Origin: Litoditis marina
Taxonomy: Eukaryota; Nematoda; Chromadorea; Rhabditida; Rhabditidae
NCBI GenBank assembly: GCA_964036275.1
Contig: OZ038439.1
Location: forward strand, 16,414,330-16,478,329
Reading direction: 5' to 3'
DNA length: 64,000 nucleotides
Part shown: in pieces, positions 59,001-64,000 of the stretch
Position numbering within the stretch: the first letter of the stretch is position 1
How the letters are laid out: every line of letters begins with the position of its first letter
The notes under the pieces: model-generated
What the model was told of the DNA's origin: nothing
Databases searched by the model: none
What the model saw: the letters and a program-made list of their open reading frames with translations, nothing else
Program-made: the position numbers and the translations under genes

Positions 59001-60193
59001 GTACTCCAATGTTTCTCGGTGCAATCCCTTCTCCTTCACCCTCTTTTGTCATTGAGCCTTGAGCGAGACGGCCGCCCGTGTTTACTCAACTTATTATTTT
59101 GTTTCTCCCGCAAAAACCTCATTCAAACAGTGTCTCGATAACACACGGCCATTCATGTTGCGTACGTATCAATTGCTCGTCCGGTTCCACTCGAAATTCC
59201 GGAACAATTCCGCATAGGCCGCCTGTGCAACATTTTCGTCTTGACGCGAACTTTTTTTTCTGAGTTTTCAGAAAGATTGTTTGTATTACAGTTGAAAAAT
59301 GCGAACTTGTGTTTGAATAGTACGCAGTAAAGTTTTTAATTCATTTGAACACCAAGTGTTTCAACCATTGAAATCTACTGGATACACTACTTATATATGA
59401 GCTATTAAAATTCAAAGTAATTACTTGAAGTTACTGTTCAAACGCCTAAAAAACCAATACAGACCTTTATCGCGAGTTTTTTGCACAACACAAGCAGTTG
59501 ATAAGAAAATCTGCATTCGATTGGATTGTACTAACAAAGGCCGAACTACTTATAGTTTAATTATTCCTACAATTTCGTTACTTTTATCCTTTTTTCTTTA
59601 TCGTTAGTTTTATTTTCTCACACTACGCTATACAATTGATAGTTAAATGCGAACGAAATGATGTTTTTTTTATTCAAATTTCCCATACAACTAAGAATCA
59701 TTTTGGATCTTATAATGAAAATAGTTTTTCAACTTTCGTTGATTTTAGAGTTATAGATTCAGTTAGTTGTCCTCACTCAATATACTTGCTGCAGTTACAG
59801 GAAAAAAGTAGGAGAATCACATACTAAATGATTACAAAGTAATATAGAATATTCTACAGTCATTTTTTGTCTCATTTAAGTACACCTATAGTGCTTCGCG
59901 GCCGAACTCTGTTCCAACTTTCCTAAGTTCACTGCAAGCTTTGATCTTCCATTTACACACCAATTTTCCCACGCCTCCCCGAATAAGGGGTATAATTACG
60001 GTATAACTCTACGAGATACGTCCATTATACCCCGGTAGTAATCCCAGCCAAGATATCCCAACCTATCCATCTTTTATTGCCAGGCCGCGGAAGGCCGCGG
60101 TCACCGGGCTGGCAACATCGTGGCACGAAGTTCCGTAGGCTCAGACGTGGTTATTTGAGTTGCAATTGTTTCTCTTGGTATATCTACTCTCTC

Positions 60194-60251
<58 letters not shown>

Positions 60252-62415
60252 TGTGTTTCACTATCTTTTTGTGTTTTGGGATTCAGTTTACCGTTCCGTA
60301 AATAGAGACATGAGTTTGTCCCTTTTCCGCAGTATTTTACTGAAGTTTTCTCTCTCTCTCTTTTGCTCTCTCTCCCTCTCTTGCTATCTCTGTCTTTCTC
60401 TCTTTCGCTACTACTACTATCCCCCCATGTGTCCAAACACTATCTTTTTCCTCCCCCCTTGGCGCCCCTCCTCATTTACTACTAGCAAACCGGTCTCCCC
60501 CGTCCGCGTCCACTTAACTCAGTAGGCGGTCAGCTACTCACTCGTTTACACGTTACTTAGCTATAGTTAACTTACAGTAATCTACTGTTTGAAAAAAAGA
60601 TAACTGGTAATTACACACTTCTTGCTCCTATAGCATCGACATTTTTCTGTTGACATCTCAGTTTCCTGATTTCTATTTATTTACACATGAAAAGGGCTTA
60701 TCTATCCAGTTAACCTACTCACCTTCCCTGTCCTTTTTACAAATAGTGATACAACGAAAAACAACTAACCATTATTCACCATTCATAAGTTCTTTACATG
60801 GAAATCAAATTAGCCAAAAAACACAAGGAGAACGGAATACAGCCAAAAAATCAACGTAATCTGCTCGGCGATCAGTGTTCGTAGTTCTCATTTTGTTTTT
60901 CTGAAAAACTATTCCGAGTGACCCTGAACATTCTATCCAGACGGCGTGTGGCAATCCGTCCAACCTCATGAGAAATTCAAATGATTATTGTGATGTGCGC
61001 TGTATAAAATTCTGATGTTGTAGCATACAAATCAGTAGAACATCATGCAAAGTTCGTGAGATATTGCTCGTGAGGTATCTCAACGAGTGAGCCACCCTAA
61101 ACATCCTAGCTAGGAAAAATATTTTCGTTTTTCACCAGATTTCGAAAACTTAATTCGTGGGAAAGAGGCCAAAACGCATTACTTATGTTTTTCTTTCTTA
61201 CAATTGTTATTTTGAACTGTATCTTTTTCAACTAGAGCTTTCATTCTGTTTTTCTCAAGGACTTTTCGGAGTGACCCTGACCATCCTACCCAGGAAACAA
61301 TTATCGTTTTTCACCACCTTTCGAAGGCGTAATTTGTCTAGTCAACTGCGGACTTCCCCTGAGCTTTGTTTATGGAGAATAGTACTAAAGTGGTCATTGT
61401 TTGTTACAACTAGTAATTATTGCCTCCACCAGATTGGGCCAGTGTTCTGGCTAAAAATGTATGATTTGGTTATTAATGGTATAACACGCAAGGTTGCTGA
61501 AAACAATTGAGTGGAATAGTGAAACGTGGAAAATGAGATTCATGCCCTTCTGTGGATAACTCACATGTTTTGCCTGACTATGATTTTTACTAGTGGTACA
61601 TTGTTAGTCCAACATCAAAAGTGTCATGCTTTGAAACATTCACCGAAGTGTGTAATAATATTAAAATAGATGACAATAACTTATTCTTTACATTTACAGG
61701 TGCTACAGCTCGAAATCCAAACAGACGGGCAGTCACTCATCTCGAAGTTATATCAACTACTCAGGTGCGACTCAAGCTTTTTCTTAACTAATATGAAGTC
61801 CGAAACTTGTCTTGGAAGATAATTCGACACAGTTAGACTCTGAGATACCTGAATAGCTCACTTCTAATGATAAATCCAGAACTTAACCAATTTTGATACT
61901 TTTCAACGTGACAACGTGACATGAACAAAAACTTTCAACTCACTGAGAACCAAAAAATACTAATGAAAATATCCAATGAGTGTGTATTGGTGTCGCAAAC
62001 TTGAATAATGATAGTAATTCTTACCAAAATCTTCTACAGATCTGAGACGGGAACGAACAACTTTTTTATTTGTTACAAAACTATCATATAACTTAATATA
62101 AATCCAATGAGTTAGTTTTTGAATAAATATAGAAATAAGATTTCCAGATCCGAGACGGGAACGGACGTGACATCTGACGGGTTTCTACGGAAGAAGTCGA
62201 CAATTGATGCGATCCGAAAGAAGTGGCACACCGTCTATCTACACAGTCTCAGTCTTCAGTTCAAAGTAGAAGAAGTGCTGAATCAGTATCAGGTTAGTTT
62301 CCACTCTGCGCCCTCTCATTTTCAGTGCTTATTCCAGGACTCTCACCGGGATGAGCATGTTGATACTACCACATTGAAGTTCTGGTCTGAATTTTCAAAT
62401 GTTCTAGAAACCTAA
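44081..62415 (+). CDS. Spectrin-repeat protein, possibly KASH/UNC-83/Klarsicht-like (3' end uncertain)
   Basis: Exons 44081-44137, 46004-46096, 54995-55082, 55371-55460, 56081-56217, 61700-61764 and 62148-62292 join in frame (225 aa). A further 25 codons after a 45 bp intron (62338-62415) end in a stop, but this last piece is unconvincing and the gene may run on past the window. The N-terminus has an acidic dileucine-like ENPLL. Residues about 20-105 form helical sequence (DLFFENCSSLYNLILDSIHDL). Residues about 115-222 resemble spectrin repeats: SEIRSWIHSMENRL, then LLADQQVLQLEIQTDGQSL and IRKKWHTVYLHSLSLQFKVEE. The last stretch looks like repeats of nuclear-envelope KASH proteins (UNC-83, Klarsicht, nesprin) or AKAP6, which anchor motors or kinases; this is inference from pattern. 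Introns reach 8.9 and 5.5 kb, so small exons may have been missed. Confidence 0.7.
45883..45903. repeat. (TAGAA)n tract, reverse of a retroposon-like tail
   Basis: On the minus strand this reads AATAAACATTCTATTCTATTC and onward: a poly(A)-signal-like hexamer directly followed by TTCTA repeats. Its counterpart at 51856-51879 is in the opposite orientation. Intron 1 of the spectrin-repeat gene. Confidence 0.7.
46515..46935. repeat. Diverged three-copy tandem repeat
   Basis: Units with AAAACTGTTAATCA, TTTGCCA.G.TGTACACT and CTATTGACACCG at about 46530, 46680 and 46810. Intron 2. Confidence 0.7.
47128..47290. repeat. Dispersed CATGAG-rich repeat, copy 1
   Basis: GCAATCCGTCCAACCTCATG plus AGAA.TTCA.ATGA, then AATCA.TAGA..TCATG and a terminal CTCATGAGGT; the same order is found at 60937-61090 in another intron of this gene. 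Confidence 0.75.
47485..47790. repeat. Three-copy tandem repeat
   Basis: GATATAGTC.TT.TCATT.CTACG.GTACTCCT and GCAATA.AGGACTGCAC recur at about 47489, 47590 and 47695. Confidence 0.8.
49075..49300. repeat. Local duplication, offset about 143 bp
   Basis: GCGAGACAATACAACCACTT and the following CACGTCTAGAAACT..TCA occur at 49084 and 49228. Frames of 66 and 117 codons covering them share no recognisable domain. Confidence 0.8.
50634..50682. repeat. (CT)n low-complexity tract
   Basis: CTCTCT-dominated pyrimidine tract in intron 2 of the spectrin-repeat gene. Confidence 0.9.
51856..51879. repeat. AATAAA plus (TTCTA)n, retroposon-like tail
   Basis: AATAAAG followed by TATTCTATTCTATTCTAA. It mirrors 45883-45903. 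Confidence 0.7.
52125..52345. repeat. Local duplication, offset about 143 bp
   Basis: TTTCATGCAAATTT.ATGC.AAACTGTACTAT and the following GAAACTA...GACA occur twice with moderate divergence. Confidence 0.8.
52758..52804. repeat. (CT)n microsatellite
   Basis: Pure CT followed by CCCTCT units. Confidence 0.92.
53345..53580. repeat. Local duplication, offset about 170 bp
   Basis: GGTGTC.C.ATTTTTGCTGTGTGTGCCGTTCAC occurs at about 53350 and 53519. Confidence 0.85.
54117..54405. repeat. Local duplication, offset about 190 bp
   Basis: GATAGCTCC.GCCCG.TCAACA, then TTCTCTGTGTT.CTCATC, CAGCT.ATGGGG and GTCTTA occur in the same order at 54117 and 54307. Confidence 0.88.
55508..55584. mobile_element. 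Foldback element, TTTGTAGTTTGATC family (copy 8, worn)
   Basis: TTGTTGTTTGGTCC ... GGGTTCAAACTACAAACA, in intron 4 of the spectrin-repeat gene. Confidence 0.55.
58260..58385. repeat. Short minisatellite of TATCCGGTTATAGATTTT and CCTGATCTACC units
   Basis: The first unit is present twice in tandem (23 bp period) and grades into three CTGATCTACC..TTAT.GATT units. Confidence 0.85.
58510..58740. repeat. ACGT-rich tandem repeat, period about 72 bp
   Basis: ACGTAG.CGTAGTATAGTTCT and TTCTTACGTGAA recur at about 58521 and 58593, with a third worn copy near 58656; ACGT occurs more than a dozen times. Confidence 0.8.
60187..60412. repeat. Two (CT)n tracts
   Basis: A nearly pure CT microsatellite at 60187-60252 and a second CTCTCT/CCCTCT tract at 60347-60412. 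Confidence 0.92.
60937..61090. repeat. Dispersed CATGAG-rich repeat, copy 2
   Basis: Homologous to 47128-47290 through GCAATCCGTCCAACCTCATG. Nearby, GAGTGACCCTGA.CAT.CTA.CCAGG is duplicated at about 60917 and 61271. Confidence 0.75.
62040..62061 (+). repeat. Copy of exon 7 start upstream of the real acceptor (spectrin-repeat gene)
   Basis: CTACAG followed by ATCTGAGACGGGAACGAAC nearly repeats the true exon 7 start (CCAG then ATCCGAGACGGGAACGGAC at 62148), 108 bp upstream. Read in frame it stays open for about 16 codons and then stops, so use of this acceptor would truncate the protein. Confidence 0.85.
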
Positions 62416-64000
62416 GTTTATGAGAAAAAGCAGAGAATACGTTTTGTTGGATAATTTTTTTCTCCAAAGCTCAGACGAGCAAAAGATGTTTTTAATTGCA
62501 TGTTGTTGGAAAAATGGTGTGCTTCCCTCTTACACCATAGTTCACATCAATCACACTCCCTTTTTGTCAAAGTGCAAAAGTGAAGACGCGCAGAAAGAAA
62601 GTACAGTACACATATATCACCCACTCAAGGGGGCTGGCTTCATTCGGCTTGTTTCTCTCTCTTTTGGCGCCATTCATCATTTGAATTAGTGTTTTTCGCG
62701 CGCCAATTGGGGCTCCTTTGATCGCCTAGCCGATTTGTCATCGTGGCGGCTGGGACCCGACCGCCGCGGCTTTTACTAGAATAATTTGCGATAATACCAG
62801 CCGATTATCGATTTTCATAGTAGTATTGTAGGTGTTTCTTCTCTGAACGGCTGGCTCTCTCTCTCTATCCCGTTTGTGCCTTCTGCTCAACTTCCCCCTC
62901 TCCCTCGCTTCCTTTCTGTTTCTTTCTATCTGTCTCCTACCTCTCTTGCACACACACTATCTCTCTAGCTATCTTTCTCACCCCTCCATTCTTACTCTTG
63001 TCTCTTCCGTTCTCTCTCTTTTTCGTCTCTGACCTCCCTCTCCTTCTCTCTTCTTTCGTGAACTCTCTCATAACCTCGTTAAACATGATAAATGTGAGGT
63101 CATCCCGCAACACATTCGAATTGCCCCGAATCCAGGCCTGTAATTATTCCATTCCAATCGGCGCAATCCTCATCTCGGCCAGTCCTCTCATAAATTCCTC
63201 CAATAATTAAAAATTTAGCTATTTTCAGTAATTTTGCTCAGAAATTTCAACATTGTGAACTAATTTGTCGGAAACTAGCTCGATGTGTGTTCAACAAGTG
63301 CTTTAAATTTTCAAACTTGTGAAGTGATTTGACAACCTCTTGAAACGTGATTGCAGTAGGTACTTCCACCAAAAAAGGTTTTCAAGCTAGAAGAAGTGAA
63401 CTCACACATACCCAACGAATATTTAGGTTTCAATAATTTCTCTGCACCTGATGAAATATGTTCATGAAACGGTTATTTAGTTTTCATAGTCGAGAACCGT
63501 TACATAACGTGTTGACGGGTTGTAGTCACTGACAAGGGACTATTCTGTTCCCACAGCTTCCCGTGACATTCCCATGGGAAGGTCCCGTCTCGCCTATCAC
63601 TAATCCTCTGATTTACAAGTGTGTGATGGTGTTGTATAATCCGCAATCTATCTCTATGGCGGCCCTCCCGGGTTACAACCAGTGAGTGGCGTTTCTCCTA
63701 GGATGACACAGCGATTATTAAGACTGCCACATTCAATTTCCGGAGTCAGCGTTATGATTTTGTTTTTGGCAAGGTCTGAAACATTTGAGTGAACCTATTT
63801 TACTCTGAAGATAGAGGTGATTCAATTTACATATTAAGACTGCCACTATCAATTTTATTGAGCTCTGAAACGTTTGACTGAATTATGTATAGTTTCCTTT
63901 CATTTCAGTGAATTTTCAGCAGAATGATTTAGAGAGAATGAAGGATTTTGAGGTGACCGCTCTCTGAAGATGTTTTGATTGGAATTTTTGCTAGCGTTTC
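62416..64000 (+). other. Window tail: pyrimidine-rich tract and one weak exon candidate
   Basis: Position 62850-63060 is a long pyrimidine-rich tract. At 63557-63618, CCCACAG is followed by a more GC-rich open segment (LPVTFPWEGPVSPITNPLIY) and then GTGTGT; it could be a further exon of the spectrin-repeat gene but has no family match I recognise. A local duplication (TATTAAGACTGCCAC...TCTGAAAC.TTTGA) spans about 63716-63880. Confidence 0.35.

Noticed and set aside
63557..63618. Confident additional exon of the spectrin-repeat gene
   Set aside because: Acceptor and donor exist but the peptide has no recognisable similarity and joining depends on an uncertain exon 8.

Overview
The window looks like nuclear DNA of a free-living, probably rhabditid, nematode. 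Introns end in TTTCAG/TTTTTAG, such acceptors also sit just upstream of start codons (as expected for spliced-leader trans-splicing), there are long poly-C runs, and the recognisable proteins match single-domain families with clear nematode members. The species cannot be named. Introns are unusually long (up to about 8.9 kb), the DNA is AT-rich, and only about 3 kb of the 64 kb is recognisably coding. All four gene models are on the plus strand and were assembled by eye from splice sites and homology.

Layout. 1-5557: tandem satellite of about 156 bp with higher-order structure, interrupted by a 602 bp hAT-like MITE with a perfect 8 bp target duplication. 5558-8730: no supported gene. 8764-13048: acyltransferase A (LCLAT1/lysocardiolipin acyltransferase family, 370 aa, 9 exons). 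14281-16002: NXT1-type mRNA-export cofactor (134 aa, 3 exons). 18717-27376: acyltransferase B, a paralogue of A (407 or 411 aa, 10 exons). 27377-43940: a 16.6 kb gene-poor stretch holding minisatellites, small foldback elements, a tRNA-like sequence and two identical 153 bp multi-hairpin elements. 44081 onward: a spectrin-repeat gene (at least 225 residues in 7 firm exons) whose 3' end is unresolved; it may be a KASH/UNC-83/Klarsicht-like or AKAP6-like protein.

Function. A and B share the HX4D, GWAMGC, FPEGTD and LHPRTTGF motifs of ER membrane-bound sn-1 acyltransferases that remodel phosphatidylinositol or cardiolipin. They share five intron positions and differ at others, so they are an old local duplication, now separated by the unrelated nxt gene. 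Spacing of 1.2-2.7 kb and separate trans-splice-like acceptors argue against a classical nematode operon.

Most unusual pattern. In several introns of all four genes the edge of the adjoining exon plus its splice site is repeated as a decayed copy 70-430 bp away. I call these 'exon echoes'. They belong to a wider background of two- and three-copy local duplications seen throughout the non-coding DNA, and offer a readable record of how these introns grew. Several palindromic element families (a perfect 19 bp hairpin beside the nxt start, a TTTGTAGTTTGATC foldback family, a GGTTACC foldback, three hAT-like MITEs) make up much of the remaining structure.
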